Source: Zhengitettix transpicula
Taxonomy: Eukaryota; Arthropoda; Insecta; Orthoptera; Tetrigidae
Length of the DNA: 64,000 nucleotides
Assembly: GCA_037074705.1 (NCBI GenBank)
Contig: CM073593.1
Coordinates: 17,241,001 to 17,305,000, forward strand
Reading direction: 5' to 3'
Shown here: one piece after another, positions 1 to 11,190 of the stretch
Layout: each line of letters starts with the position of its first letter
How positions within the stretch are numbered: position 1 is the stretch's first letter
The notes under the pieces: generated by a model
Told to the model about the DNA's origin: nothing
What the model saw: the letters and a program-made list of their open reading frames with translations, nothing else
Database searches by the model: none
Made by a program: the position numbers and the translations under genes

Positions 1-83
1 CCAAAACGCATTTGTATTTTATTTTACGTTAAGTGGTATGTGGAGATCTTGTGTAAGAATAAAATTATTATTATTATTTGAGC

Positions 84-102
84 TTTTTTTGGGGGGGGGG
101 GG
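84..102 (+). repeat. Homopolymer run T7-G12
   Basis: Seven T are followed directly by twelve G. It is an isolated low-complexity tract with no gene nearby. A run of twelve G is uncommon in such AT-rich DNA and its length may be a sequencing or assembly estimate. Confidence 0.9.
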
Positions 103-568
103 TCAGAAACATATTGTCAATTAAATAGGACTACCATCATTATATACAACATATCTCGGACATTGAGCCAAAAATAGGCAAGTAAATTAGGAAATCTGAT
201 AAAATGCATTTCGTGCCTAATAAAGAGACTTCCGAAACTTACGTTTCTGGCCTACATCTGTTAATAATCTCGTTTTCTGATAACGATTTATTGCTGATTT
301 AAATATTTCCTTAAGATTCCGACTCCACCGTTGAGTGACTGAGGAATAAAATAAAGTAGTAACGACAATTTCGCAATAAAATGTTTGTATTATAATGTTA
401 CCAGTAAAAAAAATAGCGTGGTTTTTCAAATATTCTAACTACCATTTCTGGATTTCAACAGTGGTGCAATGAAGTAAATAAAAAAGTGTAAACATAAATA
501 TCCTTATCGATTACTAGAAATATATTGGCATTAAATGGAAATTGTGATATAAAGCGTCTTGTGAATAA

Positions 569-1097
569 TTATACAGGGTTCAAACCTCCCACATTTCATA
601 GGCTCAGGGGAAAAAAACTACAGTAGATATTATAATGAAATTGCACTATATGTAAGAGCATCTCAAAGAATTTCTTTAATAATTATCAGTACACCTCTAC
701 ATGAGAAGGATTTGTAGCACGAAAAATTTCTTGCCATGTTCTTCGTAATAACACGCATATCCGTAGCAAATTGTCGGCATGGTTTGTCGTTCGGCAACAG
801 ATGTTGCAGAATTTGCACTTTATAAGCATACAAACGAAGTCACTGGTGAACTTTATACACGTTGTGATGCCGAACGACAAACCATACCGACAACAATATT
901 TAATTCTATGCTACTGTTACGAAGATCGTGGCAAGAAATTCAATACAAACTCGATATTCTTCGTGCTACTGATAATTATTAAATAAATTCTCAGGGATGC
1001 TCTTGTATAATGGTGCAATTTCAGCATCATATCCACTGTAGTTTTATTTTCCTGGGCCTTTTAAATGTGGGAGGTTTGAAAGTGACACCCAGTATAA
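569..1097. mobile_element. Fold-back element with long inverted arms
   Basis: The left arm (about 569-796) and the reverse complement of the right arm (about 868-1097) can be aligned over most of their length, with small gaps. The inner ends are perfect over 18 bases: ATGGTTTGTCGTTCGGCA at 779-796 and its reverse complement at 868-885. The outer ends read TTATACAGGG and TTATACTGGG, and both continue into CAAACCTCCCACATTT. The spacer is about 71 bp. Small open frames inside are arm shadows, not genes. Long arms with little between them fit a fold-back or MITE-like DNA transposon. The superfamily is not recognised, and no clear target duplication was seen. Confidence 0.8.
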
Positions 1098-2161
1098 CTG
1101 TGTACGTCCGTATGTTACCTCCTAAAGGAAGGAAATAACATATAAAATTTGAATTCGAACTCTGAGCGTGGAGGTGTTCGTGTTTCACGCATATATATTT
1201 TACCTTTTACCACTCAAATCGATTAGCAAGTTGTTGAAATTTTACAGTCTTCGTGTTTTATAATCTCATGCATGAACTAATTGCAATGAACAACACGCGG
1301 AAGTTGTACGTCACTTGATACATCACATTTTACACCGAATTGTAAATCAAAGAAAAACTATTGGATATGTGACAGGAAGCAAAGAAAATATTTGAAACGT
1401 GAAAAACTACTTCCACGAAAGTCACTTATGAGGGTCGAAGAGCTCGTGAACTGGTGCCGTGTCTCTCAGATCAGATATGAATGGCAATGAATCCATGAAT
1501 AATGTATGACCACACAACTTCACCATATTACTACGAAACTTCGCAATTTGATGTCACTTTGAAATAGGTTGGCGGTAGTTGATCCTTTACCTACCTAAAC
1601 ATTATGGCGTCAGTAATACTCCGAATATTCTAAACTGTAAGTATAAAAATTGGATCAGCTTGAGCACTTCAGTTATGAAACGCTACAAGAGTAATTGTAA
1701 AATATTTTAAAATTCATTTCCTTAGCCATATATAAAGTGAAATACAATTAAATTTCAGGTCATTTCCCATGACGGTTTAACACGGATGTTTTAAGGAAAC
1801 TAATATTGTGTTTTAAAATTAGCCCCGTCATAGACGTATACCCTTGAAAATTTAATAAAGAAGTCCAAAGTGAAAATAAAGAACAAAAAATAAATAAAAA
1901 CAAGTAAACGCGACTGTGAACAAGTTAAATAAAATTTAAAATGGTGGTAAATATATAATTTTGGACAACTTCAGAAAGAAATGTACTGACATGGTTTTGA
2001 AAATTTAACCTTTACATTATTCGTGTATGCGACAAAAATAAAGCTGTCATCATAATAAACATATTTAACTGTTTCAAAAACAACATTAAAGTCACTGGTA
2101 CTATTTATTAATTGCTCGGTATGAAGACTTCGATCTAAGACTGCCCAAATTCATATTCGTC
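1098..2161. other. Non-coding stretch, nothing recognised
   Basis: AT-rich DNA without a credible open frame, RNA gene or repeat boundary. Confidence 0.6.
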
Positions 2162-2332
2162 GACCCAATATTGCTATAGAATTATCTAACCTAAGAACTT
2201 CAAAACTAAGCAATTATCCGTACTATGTACTGCTGAAAACACTATGCTATTTTGTGAAATTAAACTAAGTACACAGTGCGGATAATTGCTTTGTTTTTAT
2301 TATGTTGGATAGTCCTATAGCATTAATGGGCC
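2162..2332. mobile_element. Short inverted-repeat (MITE-like) element
   Basis: The left arm 2162-2220 and right arm 2279-2332 are inverted copies. The inner 13 bases are perfect (AAGCAATTATCCG against CGGATAATTGCTT). Farther out TGCTATAG is paired with CTATAGCA, and GACCCAAT with the complement of GGCCCATT. The loop is about 58 bp. The size and hairpin form fit a MITE. The family is unknown and no transposase is present. A small separate hairpin, GTGGACTGT with ACAGTCCAC, follows at about 2400-2450. Confidence 0.7.
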
Positions 2333-3895
2333 AGTGACCACTAATTATGGCCAACCTTGGGTTGAAAACTACATTTTAAAAAAACATTAAATAAAACCAG
2401 TGGACTGTATAAGGTTATTTTTACCACATTACATGTCCTGTGACAGTCCACCAAATGCAAACAGCATTAAAATAATAAGTAATTCTGTCGAGTTCTTATA
2501 TATTTTGTATGTTTTATTACTCGAACTGGAATGTGCTTGTTTTAATTCTACGTTCCGTGAACTATAAAAATCGTAACGTTCACAGATATGAATGAGAATA
2601 CGAAAGGAATCAATCTTGACAGGCAGATCGATAAGCGGATACGTAATTAAACTTTTACTCAGCCTACTTTAAGCTAGCTAAAGGAAAGGTTATACAATGC
2701 TGTCCCACGCAATAAATATACATAACAATGACCACAAAAAAAATCACAAGGAAATGTGGTTCACCAAGCATCTCGGTGAAGCTGAACCCTTTATAGAAAG
2801 TGCTTAACATTGCCACGTGTACCGTTATCTACGAGAATAATCAATTGGCAGTAAGAACGCTCAAACTTACTCCGATAGCAGTGAATCGATATTTCCGACA
2901 CCGGATTCAAAAGCGGCTAGAAGCGCACTAGGAACACTGGAGACGAAACGGCTCCACTGGTCCCAATTGCTATTTTATTTTTAGAACATGTTGACGTTCA
3001 TGACTTGCGCACCAACGAAATGTTTGTAGATTCTCTACAAACCTCGGGGCGAATATATATATCAAATTCTCCCAAATACACGACGGAGGCATTGCGTTAG
3101 TACCTACACACCAGCACTCCGACAATCGATGTTTAACGAGATTCGTCAAGCAGACATGGTCAACGAGGCATGACTTCACTCCGCCAACAAACTCAAGCGA
3201 GATTTGTGTGAGAGAGAAAACGAACCACATACACACGTGCAAGTATTTTCTCGTCGCACAAAAATAAAAAAATAGCTCGTATAACTCATAATAAAATAAC
3301 ATTTAAAAGTGAAGACAGTAGTGATAAATGTTCTGAGAGTGCAGATGGGTTGATATATCTTTTTTATAATTATAACAACAATTAAATGAACGTGTGACCG
3401 ACCTTGCTATTATATGTTTACGGAATTTTAAGCATCATTGGATGCATTCATAAAATTCTTTATCACTAGAACTACCAACGTATTACAAACTCTCATCTAA
3501 CGTGTATTAAAAGGATCACGTCCTACGGCAACACGCATAACTTTGAATCCCTCCCTATCCGGTTAGAAGACCTCGGTTATATGAGTGACTGGTTTGATGC
3601 GGTTCTCAGTCTTTTTCCATAATATGCTAATCTCTTCGGGTCACAATACATATTACATTGGAAGTTCTAAACTTAGAACACATTTATTGGCTATGTTCAT
3701 CATCGGTAAACTTGCTGAATAACTTACGTTTCATGGCATCGAAACTATTTTAAATTTGAAATAGATCAAAAATCAACATTTGTTACGACCGATAACATTG
3801 ATTATAATTAGTATTTAATCATCTACGATAGTTTTAGCTAATATTTTCCCGCAAAAAATGTTTAAGATCAAATTATGTATAAGAAACAGCCAATA
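2333..3895. other. Non-coding stretch with a possible LINE scrap
   Basis: No credible gene. Around 3580-3660 the words GTGACTGGTTTGATGC and CTAATCTCTTCGG resemble a piece often seen in insect LINE-derived repeats. This rests on memory alone. The 110-codon frame on the - strand at 2970-3302 has no recognisable composition and is probably chance. Confidence 0.4.
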
Positions 3896-3955
3896 CAGAC
3901 AAAAAGGTAATATAAATACCACACAATGTTTCTGGGATCCTTTTCCATTTCTTTT
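3896..3955 (-). repeat. Dispersed GAAAC-GTTGTGTGG repeat, copy 1
   Basis: On the - strand this reads CCCAGAAACATTGTGTGG then TATTTATATTACC and a TGTCTGTATTGGCT-like tail. It is an inverted neighbour of copy 2, so the two form a head-to-head pair about 200 bp long. It matches five other copies in the window over about 60 bp. Confidence 0.8.
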
Positions 3956-3979
3956 GCGAGTGTTGTCAACTGACCAGTG

Positions 3980-4095
3980 CAGTTGTGTTTCTCTAGGCTC
4001 TTCTTAGCACCTGACAAAAGGAACAAGCATCCCAGAAACGTTGTGTGGTATTTATATCACCTTTCTGTCAGTATTGGTTATCGTTCTAATTCATT
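3980..4095 (+). repeat. Dispersed GAAAC-GTTGTGTGG repeat, copy 2
   Basis: It begins CAGTTGTGTTTCTCTAGG, continues through CACCTGACAAAAGG and CCCAGAAACGTTGTGTGG, and ends in a TGTCAGTATTGGTTATCG tail. The same order of words occurs in copy 4 (17892-18022). An open frame crosses it, but the frame is not kept between copies. Confidence 0.8.
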
Positions 4096-7000
4096 ATTTT
4101 CAATCAGACGTAAATTTTTTCATTTAATCAAATGCTGCACTTATAATGTGACTATAAATCTGTTTAAAACGACAACCCAAATTGTGTGTTAATCAGTATT
4201 CACGACGTTGCAATTTATTAATTTCAACCCTATACGTGGACTCTGGACGATGCAGATTACATATTTCTATTTCTGACTGGTGTGCGTCTGCCATTGACAG
4301 ATTTCATTATTTCAAACTTTTCGCACGCAAACATAAGGGAATTTTTTATTTTTATTAAACTTGCTGCTCACATTTGGAAGCCTCCTTGTTATTCGCAAAT
4401 CGTCAGTACTTTTAAAGAACAAACCTCATCATAGGACCAGTTATTAAGAAATAAATTTTAATGCATTATTAAATTTAGAGTAAATTGAAATATAAACGAA
4501 ACTACCAAATAAACTAAAAAATGGTAGTTTTTATTAATCTAATTGTGGATAAAATGTTATTACAAATATGTACATATACGATATCTGAATTTATACAATA
4601 ATGTTTCACAACTTGGAAACCAGAAACAAACTTGACTGGTTGCAACCAAAAATCGAAGGAATCTCTGTAATTAATTTCTATTATCTACAATAACGTTGTC
4701 GACTTTTTAACAGCTACAATATCAAAAAAATAGTTTTGTCATTTTTAGTGACTTATAGTCATAGTAAAACAAACTTGTTTAAGCATCGTAAAAAAAGTAC
4801 TGAAAAATATGAATTTACTTTGTACTAAGGTATACTTATTTAAAGGCCACAGAGAGATTGCATTGAACTGAGGATGTTCTGAACTACTATTATACATCAG
4901 AAATAATTCATGTTGAAGACTTAACTATAGGTGATAAATTTTAAGATAGGTTCTTTTGCACTGTCAACTCTAATGAAACAAATTTCATTTCTGTCATAAA
5001 CTGAATTAATCAGCTAACGGGACAAGAATCCTAAATTTATGCATGAATACATTTTATTGTAATTTTATCATTAATATTAAAAGTTAAAGAGGATTTTACT
5101 TTTCATTACATACATTTTCTCTGTTATATTAACTCCTAGTAAATCACTTTCACAGTTAACTTCTCCAAAACTGAATTATGTGAGAACATCTTTCGCTTTA
5201 TTTTAAAAAAAAGTTTTATTTTACATCTGTTATGAATTAATAAAGAAATTTATTACTTTTTACAGTCACTTATTTAATTTTGGGTGATAAAATGTTACAA
5301 TAATGCCGTGCCGGCTGGAGGTACGAATATATACTGAATCATTGTCACTTTCTAAATTAATATAAATCAAGTGTCTGTAAAAAGTCATAAATTGCTTGGT
5401 TATAATTATATACACAGCAGTACAAAAATTATCTTCTATTTTCTTCTCTAATATTCTTCCCCTATGTAATACCATTTTAACCCAATTTGGGATACATTTG
5501 AAAAGACTCCAAAGAATCTAGATTATTAAATGAAAATGGATTATACTTAAATATGGACAAATTATGCCACTTATGCTCACAGACAAGACATGTGCATTAT
5601 TTGGAGTACATAATTATAAGAATTGTGCATTTTATTGTTAGATAGTATGGAAAACCTGTGTGTTTAGTAACATAATAAAATTTAAATACACACAATACAT
5701 TAGTGATGTATACACAGATGAACTGTAGTCACAACATAAAGTCAGGATTTAAGGTAAAACAGAACAAAAGGCAATTAGTGTAACTAATTAAAATTTAAAA
5801 CATCTTCCTGTAAATGATATGGCAATTTAATTTGTGGACTCTTTCACGTGAACAATATAATTGGTATTTACATGTTGAAAGGGAAAGAACTTCATAATTA
5901 AGTTTTTAAACAAGTAATCGTACAACAAAAATTTCTTGCCAGCAGTTCGGTTTACAGAAAAACTACCTGTACATACAAATTAATGAAACGACAACTATAT
6001 AATTGATGAATATATTTCAATTGTTTATTGCAAAATATAAATGGAATTGATACTATATTAAAACTAGGCTAAAAAGTGTAAAAACACTTTTGAAAATATT
6101 GCTACACCTTTTCAGATCAATATTTCAAATTAGTTCTATACACTAAGGGAAGTATATTTTATTATTGTAATAAATATCACTTAACTAGTGTTTATAATCA
6201 CCAAAGTTCATAACAGAAACCACCAAACATAAAGACAGATTATAATAATCTTGAATAGAAGATACATATATTCAATATTTCTAGATCGCTTGCCAGCTTG
6301 CTATTTACGATCCATTTAAAAGAATTGATATGCATAAAAAAAAGCAAACGTTTTTGCATTGGACCAAGTGTTTACTTTGTTTACATCATACTTGGGAAAC
6401 AAAGCAAATAGAGAAAGTGGCAGTTTATTGAGTAAGTATTCGTGAACTATACTGGGATATTAACGAAACTCCAACAACAATCACACTACATTTGTAGATG
6501 AAAATGACTTACAGAACTACGCGAATTTGGATGAAAACTATTTTTTCGGACTGCATCTGACAGCTTTCTTACTGATAGTATGGGGAAATACAATACATAC
6601 GCATACGAACATTAAATTCCATTTTGAACTGAAGATTTAATTCGTTGTCTTCTGATAACATTATTAAACATGACTGAACACAATACTTACAGTTTGGTAA
6701 GGCAATCCCTCGTAGTAAATAAATCCACAAGTAATCAAACAAAGAAATAAATTATTCAACGAATTGCAGAGCGCCCGGATTTACACACAATACAATGTTT
6801 AGGTTATGAAACTATTATGTTGTGAACAGGTACAAAGAGGAATTTAATAAAGTTACACTTCCTGATTCAAGCATCTCTCGCAATGCACTGAAGTCCGTGA
6901 ATCATTTATCCGTCGACACTCGATGACCGTCATACTTCCTAGACTTCCGCAAACGCTTGTGTTCTTAAAAATATTTGGTCTAAACAGCCAACACTTCCGT

Positions 7001-7139
7001 CATTGTGGTATCAGACCGAAACAAACACGGACAATGACGGTAAAAATAAAAAAAGTGTACTACATGAAATGCGATGAATACCTTCAATCTACGCAGAGCA
7101 CCATTTCTCGCAGCGTTGTACACATAGTCTTTGATGTAA
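4096..7139. other. Long non-coding stretch
   Basis: Very AT-rich DNA with many stops in all frames. No RNA gene, repeat boundary or splice-bounded frame was recognised. It could be intergenic or part of a large intron. Confidence 0.5.
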
Positions 7140-7400
7140 TTGTCTTTGCTCGGCAGCATAGTTCAGTGCACAGATTCGCAAACTACCCAAATTTTCTAAT
7201 TTTATCCGCCGCAGCTCTCCTCAGCAGCTGTGACGGACCAACTAGAACAAAACACAATATGGCCAGTGAATGGTTCACAGCCCGGCGGATAGAGGGCCCA
7301 GGTGTAGCGACCCGGGACCCTTGGGTCCGTTCAAATCTCCCCAGGACAATTACGGCTCCAAACAGCGAAATCTTGTACGAAACACCGATCAAGATGGTGG
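7140..7400. promoter_or_regulatory. CpG-containing GC-rich patch, possible first exon or promoter
   Basis: GC content and CpG count rise sharply against the flanks, for example CCCGGCGG, GCGACCCGGG and GGTGGCGGCTACGAC. The word AAGATGGTGGCGGC at about 7392 resembles a YY1-type element. A + frame of 171 codons (6923-7438) and a - frame of 69 codons (7183-7392) both cross the patch, and neither looks like a known protein. The near palindrome GGGACCCTTGGGTCC lies at about 7315. It may be a 5' exon or a repeat remnant; the sequence does not decide. Confidence 0.3.
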
Positions 7401-7617
7401 CGGCTACGACAATCTATTTTAAATTACTCTTCAATTGAAGCAAACTTTCCAAGCTGTTGATATTATAAAATTTAGTTAAATAGCACTACCCTGGTGCATA
7501 AAATGTAGCAATTGGCGTCATTGATAGTAAAGCTGTAAAAAAAAATTCAGATTTTCCACTGTTCCGTGGAATTATAAGGCGAAATTGTAGAGGTATTAGA
7601 AAAGTCTTTATTTATTA

Positions 7618-8403
7618 CTAGCTGGGTGCCCGGCGTTGCCCGAGATGTCATTTATCTATAACCCCCGATATGACTCCAATTTCGGCTGCTTTTGCGCAAT
7701 TTTTATGTAACGCTACTCGAACCCTAATCATTATAATTAACTCTGAAAAATATTTCTTCAACGCAAATATCTGTCGTGTTTGCATGTTCCAAAATTTGCA
7801 CCCCGCTACCCCTGCATCTGAGGGGTAAATGCCAATTTGAATGTCGTAACTAAACACAGTGACTTCCGTAACCTTTGATTTGACTCCAATCTCGGTTGTA
7901 TTCGCGTTATTTTACTGTAAAGCATCTCCACCCCAAACCCGAAGGGTGTCCTTTTCACAGGGCGTAGGGGATGAAAATTGTATTCAGATAACATTGGTAG
8001 AAACACTATCATAATCTTTGACCCCTAAAAATATTTATCCGACTCAAATATCGGCTGTTTTAGTATGTTTAAATATTTCCACCCCCGCTTCTGGGGGTGG
8101 AAGACGCGTCTCACCCCGACAGTGTTTGTTTCCTGGTCGCAAAGAACACGTGTACGAAATTTGGTGAAAATTGCTCGACTGGTGTAGATTTGTATTTTAT
8201 TTAGAAAACGTTTGTATGGGAAATAGAAAAGGGCTGTTTTTAGGGTTTTCCCGGAAATTATTCGATTTTTTCTCGTCTTTTAAACCTTCCCTAGACCTCC
8301 ACGAACATTTCAAGACTAAGATAAGATAAATCCGTTCAGCCGTTCTCGAGTTTTAGTGAGACTAACGAACAGCAATTCATTTATATATATATATAGATAG
8401 ATA
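7618..8403 (+). mobile_element. Non-LTR-type repeat starting GGTGCCCGGCGTTGCCCG, copy 1
   Basis: It starts CTAGCTGGGTGCCCGGCG and ends with GAGACTAACGAACAGC followed by a TATA run and GATAGATA. The 3' end resembles the tails of RTE-type non-LTR elements, as known for arthropods (from memory). Inside, a module recurs with a CCGAT-TGACTCCAAT-CGGCTG core near 7660, 7870 and 8010, so the body is built from diverged repeats of about 150-215 bp. It contains no long reading frame. It is probably a non-autonomous passenger of an RTE-like element. Confidence 0.7.
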
Positions 8404-9087
8404 AATTATATAATTATATGTTAATATTGTCGTTTCTCAATTTTGTTTTGCTCATTTTGACTTTCAAACTGATTCAAGTTGTTTCAAAGTTAACAAAATA
8501 TTTGTCATAGCGCGGATCCAATTTAAGTTTTTACTGAATTGTAGAAAATGTATTACATTTCAATACTAAGGCTGATAGCATTTTTCCTTTTTTTTTCATC
8601 CAAATTAATTTTTTTACATTTATGTACTTCAAAAAATTTTAAATTCACGACATTCAGTCGTGTTTCTAAACCAAACAACTTCATTTCCGAAAGAAAGTTA
8701 CGAAATTTTCCTTTCACCAATCCTTTCGATTCAATTTTCGTCGAAGAGTTGCTAATAGCTCAGCAATAATTTTATTTCTACGGAAGTACGTTGTATCATT
8801 TGTAAACAAATTTAGTTTACTTACCACATCTGATCAAAAAATTTCAAATCCATTCCTGCAATAAAAACAGATCGAAACCAAAAAATATATATTTATTCCC
8901 CACAATAAAGCAAAACGATAAATTCATAATTCGTATCTTTCAGATTTTACTTGAAAATAAGAAACTATCCATCAAACCTCTCCGTCTCCCTTATCCACAG
9001 AACTCAAGAAATCTTATACAAAAATTAGTTTAAAAAACGGATTGTACTCCTTGAATTACAGCTATCTCTAACTATTCTCAAAACTCA

Positions 9088-9175
9088 CCTGAAGAAACCA
9101 ACAAAGTTTGCAGAAACGTTGTGTGGTATTTATTACCACTTAGTTTTGATTATTTTGGCTATATCAATATTTAAT
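9088..9175 (+). repeat. Dispersed GAAAC-GTTGTGTGG repeat, copy 3
   Basis: It holds CACCTGAAGAAACC, then GCAGAAACGTTGTGTGG and TATTTATTACCAC, followed by TTTTGATTATTTTGGCTA. The CTGANGA and GAAAC blocks are both kept. The sequence between them differs from the other copies. Confidence 0.75.
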
Positions 9176-9508
9176 TTTTAATACTAATTATAAATTGCAT
9201 AACTTTCTTCCAAATTAACTATTGTGTGTTATTCTCGAAGGAAAAATCCTGACGCATCACACGAAAACGTTTCGCTCTGAACGCGACATCAGTTTCTACA
9301 ATGACCACGATAACGGAAGTTTTGTTGAAGGTTTTTTTAAAAATATTATATTTATCAGCAATCAGATTATATTTTAATCTATAAGCTAATGTGGTAGGTT
9401 TGATATGTTATTTACATATTATATATACATTATGGCATCCAGCGAAGAGAACTTCTAAATCTTGTCTAGAGATGTGCTGGCCATTTTATTTTCAATCTTC
9501 TTGTTACA

Positions 9509-9703
9509 TCATTTTCTAGTAGTGGTTGTAATAATGGATTTTAATGTTTTAAGCTTTTTGTGGTGTCTAACACTCTTTTGATGGGCAGTTTCCATAACAG
9601 TTGGTATTTTTAAGTCATTGTGTATTTGTTCATTTGTTATGTACCCAGGGGGCGTTAACGTTGGCTCTTAATATTTTAGACTGGCATCTTTGAATTATTG
9701 CAG
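9509..9703 (-). pseudogene. Jockey-like LINE ORF2, C-terminal end (downstream half)
   Basis: Read on the - strand, the frame encodes IIQRCQSKILR, NAPW, then NEQIHNDLKIPTV and ends with a stop at 9511-9509. This order (QRxQSKxLR, NAPW, DLxIPTV) is the standard C-terminal end of Jockey-clade reverse transcriptase polyproteins. It is the continuation of the fragment at 10169-10378, from which it is separated by the inserted repeat at 9704-10168. Only the last part of the LINE remains. Confidence 0.8.
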
Positions 9704-10168
9704 TACTAGGTGGGTGCCCGAGATGTCATCTATCCATAACCCCGATACACTCCAATTTCGTTTCTTAGTTTGTTATAAATAGTCTCAGCGATATCCATAA
9801 CCCCGATTTGACTCGAATCTCGGTTGATTTGGCGTTAATGATATAAAACGCCCCTCCACCACCACACCTAAGGGTGCTCCCCTCGCATGCCGAAAGGGGT
9901 TGAAATTATACACAAACAACAGCAGTAGAAATACAATCAATATAATTAACCCTGAAAAATATTTATTCAACGCAAATACCTTCTGTGTTTGCATGTTCAA
10001 AAATTTCTACCCCGCTACCCCTGCATCTGAAGGGTAAATGCCAAGTTGAATGTCATAACTAAACTCAGTGACATCCATAACCTTCGATTTGACTCCAATC
10101 TCGGTTGTATTCGCGTTATTTTCCTGTAAAGCATCTCCACCCCAAACCCTAAGGGTGTAGGGGATGAA
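9704..10168 (+). mobile_element. Copy 2 of the GGTGCCCG repeat, inserted in a LINE
   Basis: It starts TACTAGGTGGGTGCCCGAG and contains the same modules as copy 1: ATCCATAACCCCGAT-TGACTC, CCACCCCAAACCC and AAGGGTG. It lacks the TATA/GATAGATA tail. Jockey-like LINE protein motifs lie on both sides in the same - strand frame order, so this repeat landed in the LINE after the LINE itself had inserted. Confidence 0.75.
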
Positions 10169-10378
10169 AATAATATTAAGAGTTGACTTACTGGCACATC
10201 CCCATAATTCTATCCCGTACGTCCATATTTGTATAATTATGGTTTTATTTAGTAGTAGTTTATTTTCTATGGAGAGGTGTGATTTGCGTCCTAGTAACCA
10301 GTACATTTCTTTTTGTTTAATATCCATTTGTTTTCTTATCTTGGTTATGTGGATTTTCCAATTGAGACAAGAACTTCT
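10169..10378 (-). pseudogene. Jockey-like LINE ORF2, upstream half
   Basis: The - strand frame reads LNWKIHITKIRKQ, then YWLLGRKSHLSIENKLLL and WTYGIELWGCASKS. This is the thumb and following region of Jockey-clade reverse transcriptases, which typically has NWKxHI, LLGRKSxLSxxNKLLLY and IWTYGIQLWG. No catalytic domain remains, so the copy is 5' truncated. It joins the fragment at 9509-9703 across the inserted repeat. Confidence 0.85.
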
Positions 10379-10767
10379 TCAACGAACGCCTCGACTGTAG
10401 CTATGAAATTATTTTTCAATTACAAACTATAAAATTTGTGTTTCCGACCTCATTTTCTCGCTACCGTTCTGACGTGGGATGAGAAATTTTTTTAACACCT
10501 GCGCTAGTGTGAACAGATTCGTTCTTTATAATTCAAGTATATACATCTTTGTAATCATAACTAGAGATTAGAGACTGAAAATATGTTAATGATACATGAT
10601 CAATCACGATACATGCGTTACCTTTCTATTTATTACTTATGGGATAGTCAGCCAAAGCCAAAATGAAGTCCTCAGATACAACAAACAATTATTTCACGTA
10701 TACCATCATATAATATAAAGGAGCTTACGACTATTGTATCCATAGTCATCTATGAAACCATGTACTA

Positions 10768-11190
10768 GGTATGTTCAGAAAGTATCTGTACTGTGACCGT
10801 AACGGGCTGTGATTTTTCGTTTTTTGACGGGTTGGCAACACTGAGTGGTAGAGGAAGCATCGCAGAAACACGGTAGTACACAAAGTCATATATAAACAAC
10901 ATAACATCTTTGGTAGTACGAAAACTCACGTTGTAGTGTACAGTTGCGTGAAAGATGTCGGTAAAAAATCCCGCCAAGTGCGTAAGGTGATGATTTTTTT
11001 AGCTCTATTGTGACTGGTGATGAGCCTCATTACACGCCTGAGTCAAATAGACAGTCGTCACACCAATTCCCCATATGCCAAAAAATTCAAAACCACTATA
11101 AAGGCAAAAAATCATGTCTATAAGTGTTTTAGGACCTAAAAGGCATCATTTTGGTCGAATTTCCGCCTCAGGGGGATACCGTAAATGCAT
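10768..11190 (+). pseudogene. Internally deleted mariner-type transposon
   Basis: The start, GGTATGTTCAGAAAGTATC, preceded by TA, looks like a mariner inverted repeat. A short N-terminal piece (MSVKNPAKCVR at about 10954) is followed almost at once by IVTGDEPHYTPESNRQSS at about 11009, which carries the first catalytic aspartate context (TGDE) of mariner transposases. DLKGIILVEFPPQGDTVNA follows, with in-frame stops. The paired-domain region between these parts has been deleted and the 3' end with the second inverted repeat is missing. It cannot encode an active enzyme. Confidence 0.8.

Noticed and set aside
6923..7438. 171-codon + frame
   Set aside because: The first part is low-complexity AT-rich DNA and the second crosses a GC patch that is open on both strands. 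No domain, start context or splice pattern supports a gene.
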